DNA from: Flavobacterium sp. DG2-3 | GTDB lineage: Bacteria > Bacteroidota > Bacteroidia > Flavobacteriales > Flavobacteriaceae | Assembly (NCBI RefSeq): GCF_030730925.1 | Contig: NZ_JAVAMB010000016.1 | Location: forward strand, 38,536-102,535 | Length of the DNA: 64,000 bases | Direction of reading: 5' to 3' | Part shown: positions 24,864 to 33,438 of the stretch, piece after piece | Layout of the letters: each line of letters opens with the position of its first letter | How positions within the stretch are numbered: position 1 is the stretch's first letter | Made by a program: the position numbers and the translations under genes | Notes under the pieces: model-generated | What the model saw: the letters and a program-made list of their open reading frames with translations, nothing else | What the model was told of the DNA's origin: nothing | Databases searched by the model: none

Positions 24864-25622
24864 TCAAATGTCATTATTTATATGATAAAATTTCTCTTCA
24901 TTAAAAGCAAATCTTATTCGATTAAGAATAATTAGGGGAGTTTTTTCCATTTTCCGTTTAATACTGTTTAGAAAATAAGCCAAGTCTTTCTTTTTGTTTA
25001 CCCAAGAATCTTCCCACCAATGAATACAGATTGTGTTTTTTGTAATGCAATCTGAAGAGAATTTTTCAAACCAAGCAAACGGATAGAAATACTCGGTTGG
25101 AAGTAAGAGAACTTTTTTAATATGTTGTCTTTTATATTTATTCAAACCATATTTATACAAAACGCTGGTTACAATTGGAGGTCCGCCCATTGCATTAAAA
25201 TGTAATCTTTGTTTACGTTCAGTAGCTTTAATACAATCCAGTATAAAAGAACTTTTTTTTACTGCTCCAATTACTGCTGAGTTCAGAGGATATTTGTTTT
25301 CTAAATTTGTCTGAAAACCTACGAAAGAATCCTCATTAAGAAGTTCTTCGAAATCTTTAATAATTTCTATATCAGTGTCTAGATAAATTCCTCCTTCGGT
25401 GTAAATGGAGTACAATCTCATATAATCTGATATGAACGACCATTTTTTTTGTTTATATAATATTTTTAAAAAAGGAAGCTTGTCAAAAGGAGTATTTGTT
25501 TCATCCCATTTTTTTATTTCATAACCCGGAAGATTTTTGCTCCAAGATTGAATGCAATTTTTTATAACATCATTATACGCACCTCTTCCATACCAACAAA
25601 AATGTATTTTTTTTGGAATCAT
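24864..25622 (-). CDS. glycosyltransferase family 32-like (DXD sugar-binding)
   Basis: 252 residues. Begins IPKKIHFCWYG, the standard opening of GT32/OCH1-like capsular sugar transferases, with WSFISDYMRLYSIYTEGG and the DXD motif YLDTDIEI (about 98-105). C-terminal CIHWWEDSW. It transfers a hexose, probably to a surface polysaccharide. It has its own gap upstream (266 bp, AT-rich, with the dapD terminator), so it is the outer end of the glycan block. Confidence 0.85.
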   Translation of the reverse strand: MIPKKIHFCWYGRGAYNDVIKNCIQSWSKNLPGYEIKKWDETNTPFDKLPFLKILYKQKKWSFISDYMRLYSIYTEGGIYLDTDIEIIKDFEELLNEDSFVGFQTNLENKYPLNSAVIGAVKKSSFILDCIKATERKQRLHFNAMGGPPIVTSVLYKYGLNKYKRQHIKKVLLLPTEYFYPFAWFEKFSSDCITKNTICIHWWEDSWVNKKKDLAYFLNSIKRKMEKTPLIILNRIRFAFNEEKFYHINNDI

Positions 25623-25842
25623 TATTTGTAATTTAATTAATAATATTTTGATTGTAAAAGCGTGGTATTATTATGTTTTACAAGAAAAATAGAATCAAAA
25701 AAATATTTGATTTTTGTAAAATACTGGGGAGAAAGAATACGCTTTTGAATAATTAAAAGCGGTTATTTTTCGATGCTAAAATAATATAATTTTCTTACTT
25801 TTTATTATTTGTAAGATTTTTATTTTGATTAATAAGCATAAA

Positions 25843-25868
25843 AAAGGGCGGTAAAATACCGCCCTCTC
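25843..25868 (-). terminator. terminator of dapD
   Basis: A 7-bp GC-rich stem, AGGGCGG...CCGCCCT, with loop TAAAATA. Read on the minus strand it is followed by TTTTTTATG and serves dapD. Confidence 0.88.
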
Positions 25869-25888
25869 ATATTGAAATTTATATCTGA

Positions 25889-26704
25889 TTAAACAGCAAC
25901 ATCGTATTCACGAAGCGCATTGTTTAAAGAAGTTTTTAAATCTGTAGATGGTTTACGAGTTCCAATGATTAAAGCGCAAGGAACTTGGTATTCTCCAGCT
26001 GCGAATTTTTTAGTGTAGCTTCCAGGAATAACTACAGAACGAGCAGGTACATAACCTTTCATTTCAACTGGCTCATCACCTGTAACATCGATAATTTTTG
26101 TAGAAGCTGTCAAGCATACGTTAGCTCCAAGAACTGCTTCTTTTCCAACGTGAACACCTTCAACAACGATACAACGAGAACCAATAAAAGCACCGTCTTC
26201 AATAATAACTGGAGAAGCTTGTAATGGCTCTAATACACCACCAATACCAACACCACCGCTTAAGTGTACATTTTTACCAATTTGAGCACAGCTTCCTACA
26301 GTTGCCCAAGTGTCAACCATTGTTCCTTCGTCAACATAAGCACCAATATTTACATAACTTGGCATTAAGATTACACCGCTAGAAATATAAGCACCGTAAC
26401 GAGCAACAGCATTTGGCACCACACGGATTCCTTTTTCAGCATAATTTCTTTTTAGCAACATTTTATCGTGGTATTCAAAAATACCAGATTCCCATGTTTC
26501 CATTTTCTGAATCGGGAAATACATTACAACCGCTTTCTTAACCCATTCGTTTACCTGCCATTTGTCTCCAACTGGTTCAGCAGTACGCAGTTTTCCTGAG
26601 TCTACCAATTCGATAACTTCTCTAATGGCATCAGTAGTTGTAGTTTCTTGCAATAAAGCTCTGTTTTCCCAAGCTTGTTCAATTATAGTCTGTAAAGAAT
26701 TCAT
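25889..26704 (-). CDS. dapD: 2,3,4,5-tetrahydropyridine-2,6-dicarboxylate N-succinyltransferase
   Basis: 271 residues, the usual DapD length. Opens NSLQTIIEQAWENRALL; the left-handed beta-helix contains AYVDEGTMVDTWATVGSCAQIG and VIIEDGAFIGSRCIVVEGV with hexapeptide repeats. It succinylates tetrahydrodipicolinate in the lysine/meso-diaminopimelate pathway. It is preceded by its own TATCTTTG promoter and followed by a strong hairpin terminator, so it is a single-gene unit. Confidence 0.95.
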   Translation of the reverse strand: MNSLQTIIEQAWENRALLQETTTTDAIREVIELVDSGKLRTAEPVGDKWQVNEWVKKAVVMYFPIQKMETWESGIFEYHDKMLLKRNYAEKGIRVVPNAVARYGAYISSGVILMPSYVNIGAYVDEGTMVDTWATVGSCAQIGKNVHLSGGVGIGGVLEPLQASPVIIEDGAFIGSRCIVVEGVHVGKEAVLGANVCLTASTKIIDVTGDEPVEMKGYVPARSVVIPGSYTKKFAAGEYQVPCALIIGTRKPSTDLKTSLNNALREYDVAV

Positions 26705-26720
26705 ACGTTTAATTTTTTGG

Positions 26721-26728
26721 CAAAGATA
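26721..26728 (-). promoter_or_regulatory. -7 element (TATCTTTG) for dapD
   Basis: The reverse complement of 26721-26728 is TATCTTTG, with the predicted start site about 12 nt before the dapD ATG. Confidence 0.55.
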
Positions 26729-26869
26729 ACGTATTTGTAGAAATGCTGAAAAGCAAAACGGATTGAAAATGTTACAGATTTAACTTTTTGTTTCTTATTT
26801 GTAAAACAATTCAAATGCTTGAAATGACTATTTAGAAATAACCACTAAAAGTTTTTTTTATGTCAAAAT

Positions 26870-26913
26870 ATGACAAAAGTCAGGCTTTGTGTTTTTTCTT
26901 CGGTTTAATTTCG
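26870..26913 (+). promoter_or_regulatory. Fnr-like box plus -7 element upstream of the PAS gene
   Basis: ATGACAAAAGTCAG (26870-26883) is one base from the perfect palindrome ATGAC-N4-GTCAT. Its centre (26876.5) is 29.5 bp before TAATTTCG (26906-26913), a one-mismatch TAnnTTTG. The same spacing is found at ccoI, ccoS and hemN. The predicted start site is about 26918 and the box is then at -41.5. Confidence 0.6.
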
Positions 26914-26964
26914 CAGTGTTGATCAACATTCCATTCCATAAATAAATCATATAAGCAGTAAAAT

Positions 26965-27594
26965 ATGAATCAAGAAAATCACCTTCAAAATAGAGTAATT
27001 ATAGACAAAGAAGTAAGCTGGGATAAAACTCAGGTTATTATGAGTAAAACCAATGCTTATGGTATTATAGAATATGCCAACGAAGTATTTGTAGATGTTT
27101 GTGGTTACGAAGACTATGAGTTAATGGGCCAGCCCCATAATATTATACGTCACCCAGATATGCCAAAAGTAATTTTTAAAGTGCTTTGGGAGAATCTTAA
27201 AAACGGGAAAAACTTTCACGCTATTGTAAAAAATCTTGCAAAGTCTGGAAGATACTATTGGGTAATTACAGATTTTGAAATCGCCCGCGACGAAAACGAC
27301 GTTATTGTAAATTATTTCGGAAGAAGACAAGCTGTGCCGCAAGAAGTAATTGCGATGCATATTGAGCCTTTGTATAAAAAGTTATTGCAGATTGAAGCTG
27401 CGAGCGGAGTTGAATTTAGCGAAAAGTACTTAATTGGATTCTTAGAAGAGAGAAAGAGAACGTATGTTGAATATATTAAGGAGCTGATTTTAGAACACGA
27501 AAAATCACAATCTAAGTTTGCTACTTATACAGAAGAAGAGGATGCAGGAGAAGAAGAACATAGAGGTTTTTTCGGCCGACTGTTCGGAAGATAA
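26965..27594 (+). CDS. Aer-type PAS domain protein (PAS-only)
   Basis: 209 residues. Residues about 25-120 form a PAS domain very like the FAD-binding PAS of aerotaxis receptor Aer: IIEYANEVFVDVCGY, then GQPHNIIRHPDMPK (the Aer GQPHN-RHPDMP signature), and YYWVITDFE. The remainder is helical and acidic (EEEDAGEEEH), with no methyl-accepting, kinase or output domain. It probably senses redox or oxygen through bound flavin; the output is unknown. An Fnr-like box and -7 element lie upstream, and a terminator follows. Confidence 0.8.
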   Translation: MNQENHLQNRVIIDKEVSWDKTQVIMSKTNAYGIIEYANEVFVDVCGYEDYELMGQPHNIIRHPDMPKVIFKVLWENLKNGKNFHAIVKNLAKSGRYYWVITDFEIARDENDVIVNYFGRRQAVPQEVIAMHIEPLYKKLLQIEAASGVEFSEKYLIGFLEERKRTYVEYIKELILEHEKSQSKFATYTEEEDAGEEEHRGFFGRLFGR

Positions 27595-27629
27595 ATTGAG
27601 TTATTTTTTAGGTTTGAATATTTGGATAA

Positions 27630-27663
27630 AGTCCGTCTTGAATTTTTCAAGGCGGATTTTTTA
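27630..27663 (+). terminator. terminator after the PAS gene
   Basis: TCCGTCTTGAA pairs with TTCAAGGCGGA (one G-T pair), followed by TTTTTT. Confidence 0.85.
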
Positions 27664-27702
27664 TGCTGTGTTAAAACTTCAAGAAATCAATGTAGAAAAG
27701 TT

Positions 27703-27710
27703 TATCTTTG
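27703..27710 (+). promoter_or_regulatory. -7 element (TATCTTTG) for the toxin-antitoxin pair
   Basis: TATCTTTG lies 19 bp before ATG 27730. It falls inside the longer open frame starting at 27622, which argues for the later antitoxin start. Confidence 0.55.
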
Positions 27711-27729
27711 TGTTTTAACTTACAGAATT

Positions 27730-27975
27730 ATGGAAGCGATAAGATTAGAGTTTCAGCCAGAGATTAAAGAGAAAATTCTAAAACTACTTAGTGGATTTTC
27801 GTCTGAGGAATTGAGAATTGTTGATGAGGATGATTTTTATGACCCAAATTTTAAAGAGAATAAAAGAAAGCTTGAAGTTGCTTATGCTAAGTTGAAAAAT
27901 GGCAATGAAAAACTTTATTCAATTGATGAAGTGGATTCAATCTTAGACGATACATTCTCAGAATATGACAATTAA
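27730..27975 (+). CDS. putative antitoxin of a RelE/ParE-type module
   Basis: 81 residues from ATG 27730 (MEAIRLEFQPEIKEKI). Acidic, helical, ending VDSILDDTFSEYDN. No DNA-binding fold is obvious, so identification rests on position: the last 11 bp overlap the start of a ParE-like toxin gene. Size, charge and overlap all suit a type II antitoxin. Its promoter is directly upstream. Confidence 0.6.
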   Translation: MEAIRLEFQPEIKEKILKLLSGFSSEELRIVDEDDFYDPNFKENKRKLEVAYAKLKNGNEKLYSIDEVDSILDDTFSEYDN

Positions 27976-28246
27976 AATTTCAAAATCATTCTTAGAATTA
28001 TTAAAAGATCAGGTTAAATATATTTATAAAGATAAGCCTAAGGCTGCTTTGAAGTTTAGAAAAGATTTGCTGAAGAATATCAAAAAAGATTTAATACACC
28101 CATTTCATTTTAAAAAATCAATATATTTTGAAAATGAAAATATAAGAGATTATGTTTTTAAAGGTTATGTTGCTATTTATGAGATAAATTCAAAAGAAAA
28201 TATCGTTACTGTTTTTGGTTTTATAAAATACCGAGGTTCACTTTAA
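27965..28246 (+). CDS. RelE/ParE-family toxin
   Basis: 93 residues, basic. ParE-like pattern: KISKSFLELLKDQVKYIYKDKPKAALKFRKDL (helical hairpin), then IRDYVFKGYVAIYEIN and IVTVFGFIKYRGSL (beta-sheet with a basic end). RelE acts as a ribosome-dependent mRNase and ParE as a gyrase poison; which applies is not decidable by eye. It overlaps the antitoxin gene by 11 bp. Confidence 0.72.
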   Translation: MTIKISKSFLELLKDQVKYIYKDKPKAALKFRKDLLKNIKKDLIHPFHFKKSIYFENENIRDYVFKGYVAIYEINSKENIVTVFGFIKYRGSL

Positions 28247-28289
28247 TGTTAACGTTTTCAAAAATTACTATTATATTTTACAAAGCAAA

Positions 28290-28703
28290 ATGCCAAGAAT
28301 CCTTTCAATAGATTACGGACAAAAACGTACAGGAATTGCAGTTACAGACGAAATGCAAATTATTGCTTCGGGGTTAACAACCATTCCGACACATACTTTA
28401 ATTGACTTTTTAAAAGATTATTTTGCTAAAGAAAAAGTCGAAGCGGTTTTGATTGGCGAACCAAAACAAATGAACGGTCAACCATCTGAAAGCGCTTCTG
28501 TAATTAATGGCTTTGTGACTCATTTTTCGAATATTTTTCCAGACATGAAAGTTATTCGTGTTGACGAGCGTTTTACTTCAAAAATGGCATTTCAAACTAT
28601 GATCGACAGCGGTTTAAGTAAAAAGCAGCGTCAGAACAAAAGTTTGATAGACGAAATTTCTGCTACAATTCTGCTTCAAGATTATCTTTCCGCAAAAAAA
28701 TAA
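28290..28703 (+). CDS. ruvX: RuvX/YqgF Holliday-junction resolvase-like (pre-16S rRNA nuclease)
   Basis: 137 residues, typical length. RNase H-like fold with the signature ILSIDYGQKRTGIAVTDE at the N-terminus, a second acidic site in VRVDERFTSKMA (about 92-101), and DEISATILLQDYL at the C-terminus. YqgF proteins process the 5' end of 16S rRNA in E. coli and are also described as Holliday-junction resolvases. Confidence 0.92.
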   Translation: MPRILSIDYGQKRTGIAVTDEMQIIASGLTTIPTHTLIDFLKDYFAKEKVEAVLIGEPKQMNGQPSESASVINGFVTHFSNIFPDMKVIRVDERFTSKMAFQTMIDSGLSKKQRQNKSLIDEISATILLQDYLSAKK

Positions 28704-28799
28704 CGCTGTTGGTCGTATTTTTTATTTATAATTTAATGGTTTTTAGAAAATCCTAACTTTTATCATGTAAAAATTAGTTTTTTTTTGCAATTAAAAAAG

Positions 28800-28807
28800 T
28801 ACCTTTG
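28800..28807 (+). promoter_or_regulatory. -7 element (TACCTTTG) for mqo
   Basis: TACCTTTG lies 22 bp before ATG 28830 and inside the longer frame from 28785, so it supports the later start. Confidence 0.55.
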
Positions 28808-28829
28808 CACTTTAAATAAAAATACTGTT

Positions 28830-30323
28830 ATGCCTGACGAAACCATACGTTCAAATAGTGATGTAGTACTCATTGGCGCTGGAATAATGAGTGCCACTCT
28901 CGGAGTAATTTTGAAAGAATTACAACCAGATATAAAAATTGAAATTTACGAAAGATTAGATGTTGCAGCAGCTGAAAGTTCTGATGCTTGGAACAATGCA
29001 GGAACCGGACACTCTGCTTTTTGTGAATTGAATTATACTCCAGAAAAGGCAGACGGTAGCATAGATCCTAAAAAAGCAATAAGTATTGCCGAATCATTTG
29101 AGATTTCTCGTCAGTTTTGGTCTTACTTAGTGCAGCAAAATAAAGTGCCGTCTCCGGATAATTTTATTAAAAGCGTACCTCATATGAGTTTTGTGTGGGG
29201 AGATAAAAACGTAAATTATTTAAAAAAGAGATTTGAAGCGTTGCAAAGCAACCCGATTTTCTCTGATATGACTTTCAGTACCGATTTTGAGCAGCTTCAA
29301 AAATGGATGCCATTGGTAATGGAAGGAAGAAATGCTGATGAAAAATTAGCAGCAACACATATGGAAATTGGTACCGATGTTAATTTTGGTGCTTTAACAA
29401 GAAGTATGTTCAATTATTTAGAAAAACTAGACGGTGTTTCTTTGTTCTTTAACCACGAAGTTAAAAAACTAAGACAGCGTGAGGATAAATCTTGGAGAAT
29501 TAAAATCAAAGATCTATCAACAGGAAAAACTCGTAAAGCGTATACGAAATTTGTATTTATTGGTGCAGGAGGAGGTTCTCTTCCTTTATTAGAAAAAGCA
29601 AATGTACCAGAAGGTAATGGATACGGAGGTTTCCCAGTAAGTGGACAGTGGTTGAAATGTACAAATCCGGAAGTAATTGCTAAACATCAGGCAAAAGTTT
29701 ACGGAAAAGCAAGTGTTGGTGCTCCACCAATGTCTGTTCCGCATATTGATACCCGTGTAATCGATGGCGAGAAAGCACTTCTTTTTGGTCCATTTGCAGG
29801 ATTCTCAACTCGTTTCTTAAAAAATGGTTCTTACTTAGATTTGCCTTTGTCTATCAAGCCTAACAATTTAATTCCGATGCTGGCTGCAGGATATCATAAT
29901 ATTCCATTAACGAAATATTTAATCGAGCAGGTGCGTCAGTCTCCAAAAGATAGAATGAAAGCTTTACGCGAATATCTTCCAACAGCGCGTTCAAAAGACT
30001 GGAAATTAGAAAAAGCAGGTCAGCGTGTTCAGGTTATTAAGAAAGATGAAAAAGAAGGTGGAGTTTTAGAGTTTGGTACCGAAGTAATCAATACGCATGA
30101 TGGAACTTTAGCGGTTTTATTAGGTGCTTCTCCAGGTGCATCTACTGCCGTAGCAATTATGGTTGACTTGATCAGCAGATGCTTTACCAGCCAAATTAAA
30201 ACACCAGAATGGCAAGCAAAATTAAAAACGATGATTCCTTCGTACGGTCAGACTTTAAATGACAAGCCAGAACTTTTACAAGAGCTTAGAAAACAAACAG
30301 CAGAAGTTTTAAAATTAAAATAA
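28830..30323 (+). CDS. mqo: malate:quinone oxidoreductase
   Basis: 497 residues from ATG 28830 (MPDETIRSNSDVV). The FAD-binding VVLIGAGIMSATLG is followed by SSDAWNNAGTGHSAFCELNYTP, characteristic of Mqo, and a C-terminal LLGASPGASTAVAIMVDL flavin loop. It oxidises malate to oxaloacetate and passes electrons to quinone in the inner membrane, a TCA-cycle and respiratory-chain link. It is flanked by its own promoter and a bidirectional terminator. Confidence 0.94.
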   Translation: MPDETIRSNSDVVLIGAGIMSATLGVILKELQPDIKIEIYERLDVAAAESSDAWNNAGTGHSAFCELNYTPEKADGSIDPKKAISIAESFEISRQFWSYLVQQNKVPSPDNFIKSVPHMSFVWGDKNVNYLKKRFEALQSNPIFSDMTFSTDFEQLQKWMPLVMEGRNADEKLAATHMEIGTDVNFGALTRSMFNYLEKLDGVSLFFNHEVKKLRQREDKSWRIKIKDLSTGKTRKAYTKFVFIGAGGGSLPLLEKANVPEGNGYGGFPVSGQWLKCTNPEVIAKHQAKVYGKASVGAPPMSVPHIDTRVIDGEKALLFGPFAGFSTRFLKNGSYLDLPLSIKPNNLIPMLAAGYHNIPLTKYLIEQVRQSPKDRMKALREYLPTARSKDWKLEKAGQRVQVIKKDEKEGGVLEFGTEVINTHDGTLAVLLGASPGASTAVAIMVDLISRCFTSQIKTPEWQAKLKTMIPSYGQTLNDKPELLQELRKQTAEVLKLK

Positions 30324-30345
30324 GCTTCTCTTTATTTAAATAAAA

Positions 30346-30378
30346 AAACAAATCCAGATGAATTAATCTGGATTTGTT
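30346..30378. terminator. bidirectional terminator overlapping the end of the FUSC gene
   Basis: ACAAATCCAGAT and ATCTGGATTTGT form a 12-bp perfect stem with loop GAATTA. The right arm includes the last codons of the convergent YccS-like gene. Confidence 0.88.
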
Positions 30379-32585
30379 GCTTTTAGGTCGGTTGTGTTTT
30401 TTAGAATTTTTTCTGCCAGATTGCTCATCCAAATCAATTGTTCAATTACCATTTGAGCTTCCTGCATTTTCGCTTGACGGGTTTCTTTATCGAGATCGTC
30501 ATCTTCTGCTAAACGTGTAAAATGTTTTCGTTTAAGTTCTTCAAATTGTAAAGTCACATCTTCTTTTTCAAAAAAAGTATCTTGTATAATAACTTCATTT
30601 CTTAAAATAGAGATAGAATGATCTAGATTGGCAAGAATAGTCTTGATGATATAATTGAAAGAATCAGATGCAGAAGTGGTTTGATGTGACTGAATATATG
30701 TCGACAACGAAGCTAAAGCAGACAATAGCGAATGATTTAAAACAACCAATTTGTTAACCAAAGGCATTGTTTTCTGTTTCGATTTTGGTTCTTGCATCAT
30801 ACGCTGAAAAGAAGTCATCAAATTTCCTATTTCAACAAAAGCATTTTTTCGCGCAAGACGGTAAGAAGTAGGAACTTCTCCTTTTTTATTATAAAAGTCT
30901 GCAATTTCTTTCAGGTAATTTCTGTTCGCCCGAATCGAATTTTCTATATGTATAGGCGTATTGATGAATTCCCAAGCCGGCCATAAAAACTGATTAGCAA
31001 TAAAGGCTAAAACGGCTCCAGCAAGAGAATCTAATATTCTGTATTGAATTACCTCATTAATATCTGGTGTCAAAATTCCGTAAATAAACACCACGTACAT
31101 GGTAACAAATGTTGCGCTTATTTTATAATTGATTTGGGTAAATGAAATCCCTAGAAGCATACAGATAATTGAGAAAATACTCAGCGCAACGTGATTCTGA
31201 ATAACAGAAACGATTCCGAATGCTATAATTCCTCCCAAAACAGTTCCGAACATTCTGTTATAAGATCGCTCTTTGGTTAAGCCATAACCGGGACGCATTA
31301 TTACTACAATTGTCAGCAAAATCCAATATACGTTTTGAAACGGCAATACCTGTCCGAGAAAAAAACCAATCAGAATTGTAATGGTTAATCGTATTGAATG
31401 CCTGAAAATAGAAGAAGAATAACTCAGATTCTCAATTAAAGTACGAATTGGATAATATTGCGGCGTAAGGAATTTTTCAAGCTCTTTGTCTTTATCTTTT
31501 AGTTTGTAAGACTGCATTGCCAAAGAAAGCGCACGCTGGATGGTTTTGATTTTTCCAACTTGGTTTTTGGCATATTTCAGCATATTGGTTAGCATTAGAA
31601 CACCTTCTGCCGCTTCTTCCTTTCCTAATGTTTTTTCGTAATCAAAAATGGCAAATTCAAGAGCATCCAATTCATTTTTCAGATCCTGTTTGTCCACGTA
31701 AACACTAATATGGCTTACATTTTTTGAAAGTTTCTTTAAAGTTGAAGCCAGTTTGTACGCAACATTCTGGTAGGTTCTTAAAACATCGGGATGTCCGGCA
31801 AATTTTTCATGAATTTTGCTATGGTCAAAAGACGTATAAAGCGCAAGTTCTTGAATTTCGACCAATGTAATAAAAACCAAAAGCATTTTTCGGTTCTGGC
31901 TCGTAATTCCAGACGAATTCTGATTCCCAATCAGCATTTTTCTTAAATCTTCGTGAATCAGATTTAATTCAACCTGCAAAGCCAATTGTTTTTCGATAAT
32001 GGCTCTTCTGTTGGCTTCAGGACTCCATAAATCACCTCTTAATTTAAGGTATTTCGCAGTAAGTTTTATTCCTTCAGCAATTTGTAATTCTACATATTTA
32101 TAAGGTTGTACAAAATGAAAAACAAGAGATACTATAAGGTATAAAATTCCTCCAATAAAAATAAAGCCCGAATATTGAAAAGCTTCCCAACCTTCATGTA
32201 AATGTCCAAAAGATAGAGATATTGATAATAATGCAGAGAAGGAGATTAAAGTTGCTCTTTGTCCGTAAACCGAAATCATCGAACATAAAAACAGCAGAAA
32301 ACCTAAGAAAATGTAAAACAGAAAGGGAAATGGATAAACGAGATTTACTAAAAGATTAACCCCAGAAACAATAAAAGAAGCGGCAATTAAACCTTTTATT
32401 TTATGGCCAAGAGAACTCGGAATATCGCTGGGATAAGTATAAAAAGCACCAAGCGCAATGGTAAAACCAATTTCAAAATGACCTAGAAAATTTAAAACCA
32501 AAACAGGAACAACAGAAGCAATAGTTACTTTAGAGGCGTTGAGAAATGAAGTGCTGTTTGTAAATTTTGAAATTTTGTCAATCAT
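30363..32585 (-). CDS. YccS/YhfK-type FUSC family membrane protein
   Basis: 740 residues, standard for YccS/YhfK. Two membrane blocks of about five to six helices each (residues about 15-160 and 395-535), each followed by a long helical cytoplasmic region. The second block contains YWILLTIVVIMRPGYGLTKERSYNR and GTVLGG, the FUSC_2 signature. Related proteins (AaeB, plant ALMT) export aromatic acids or organic anions; the substrate here is unknown. The stop codon is inside the terminator shared with mqo. Confidence 0.88.
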   Translation of the reverse strand: MIDKISKFTNSTSFLNASKVTIASVVPVLVLNFLGHFEIGFTIALGAFYTYPSDIPSSLGHKIKGLIAASFIVSGVNLLVNLVYPFPFLFYIFLGFLLFLCSMISVYGQRATLISFSALLSISLSFGHLHEGWEAFQYSGFIFIGGILYLIVSLVFHFVQPYKYVELQIAEGIKLTAKYLKLRGDLWSPEANRRAIIEKQLALQVELNLIHEDLRKMLIGNQNSSGITSQNRKMLLVFITLVEIQELALYTSFDHSKIHEKFAGHPDVLRTYQNVAYKLASTLKKLSKNVSHISVYVDKQDLKNELDALEFAIFDYEKTLGKEEAAEGVLMLTNMLKYAKNQVGKIKTIQRALSLAMQSYKLKDKDKELEKFLTPQYYPIRTLIENLSYSSSIFRHSIRLTITILIGFFLGQVLPFQNVYWILLTIVVIMRPGYGLTKERSYNRMFGTVLGGIIAFGIVSVIQNHVALSIFSIICMLLGISFTQINYKISATFVTMYVVFIYGILTPDINEVIQYRILDSLAGAVLAFIANQFLWPAWEFINTPIHIENSIRANRNYLKEIADFYNKKGEVPTSYRLARKNAFVEIGNLMTSFQRMMQEPKSKQKTMPLVNKLVVLNHSLLSALASLSTYIQSHQTTSASDSFNYIIKTILANLDHSISILRNEVIIQDTFFEKEDVTLQFEELKRKHFTRLAEDDDLDKETRQAKMQEAQMVIEQLIWMSNLAEKILKNTTDLKATNPD

Positions 32586-32715
32586 AAAGAGAGGTTTACT
32601 AACAAAGATAAGAATTGTAAGAGTGATTTTGGCATAATTATAGCTGAGATTTTTAGTAGCTTGTAAAAAATATGATATAATACCGTATAAGAATTATTCA
32701 TTGAGTATTTTTTAC

Positions 32716-32723
32716 TATTTTTG
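32716..32723 (+). promoter_or_regulatory. -7 element (TATTTTTG) for def
   Basis: TATTTTTG lies 63 bp before ATG 32787, in the 201-bp divergent gap between the FUSC gene and def. Confidence 0.5.
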
Positions 32724-32786
32724 CCAGCTGAAATATCAGAACTTTAATTCTGTTTTTGCAGCACATAAAAACATAAATAAAAACAA

Positions 32787-33377
32787 ATGATTTTACCAAT
32801 TGTAGGATACGGTGATCCTGTTTTAAGAAAAGTAGGGCAAGATATTACACCAGAATATCCAAACCTAAAAGAAACGATCGCAAACATGTACGAGACGATG
32901 TACAATGCGTATGGAGTTGGACTTGCAGCACCGCAGGTTGGACTGCCAATTCGTTTGTTTGTTATAGATACAACACCTTTTAGTGATGATGAGGATCTTC
33001 CTTCAGAGGAACAAAAAGATTTGAAAGGTTTTAAAAAGACTTTTATCAATGCTAAAATCGTAAAAGAAGAAGGAGAAGAGTGGGGATTTAATGAAGGATG
33101 TTTGAGTATTCCTGATGTGCGTGAAGACGTTTACAGAAAGCCAACTGTTACAATCGAATATTGTGAAGAAGATTTCGTAATGAAAACGGAAGTATTTGAC
33201 GGATTAATCGCAAGGGTTATCCAGCACGAATATGACCATATTGAAGGAATCTTGTTTACAGATAAAATCTCATCTCTAAAAAAGCGTTTAATCCAAAAGA
33301 AATTGAAAAATATTACTGAGGGAAAAACGTTTCAGGAATATAGAATGAAATTTTTCGCAGCTAAAAAAGCAAGATAA
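32787..33377 (+). CDS. def: peptide deformylase
   Basis: 196 residues. All three motifs are intact: GVGLAAPQVG (43-52), EGCLS (metal-ligand Cys105) and QHEYDH (two His ligands and catalytic Glu, about 148-153). It removes the formyl group from nascent N-terminal methionine. First of three co-directional genes (def, DUF5606, mazG), an arrangement I recall as common in Flavobacteriia. Confidence 0.95.
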   Translation: MILPIVGYGDPVLRKVGQDITPEYPNLKETIANMYETMYNAYGVGLAAPQVGLPIRLFVIDTTPFSDDEDLPSEEQKDLKGFKKTFINAKIVKEEGEEWGFNEGCLSIPDVREDVYRKPTVTIEYCEEDFVMKTEVFDGLIARVIQHEYDHIEGILFTDKISSLKKRLIQKKLKNITEGKTFQEYRMKFFAAKKAR

Positions 33378-33438
33378 GTTTTCTAAATAGTTAGAAACAA
33401 AAAAATAAATCAAATTCTTAATACTAATTTTAATAAAA

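Noticed and set aside
27622..27729. Longer antitoxin start at 27622
   Set aside because: It begins inside the PAS-gene terminator and would place the TATCTTTG element within the coding region.
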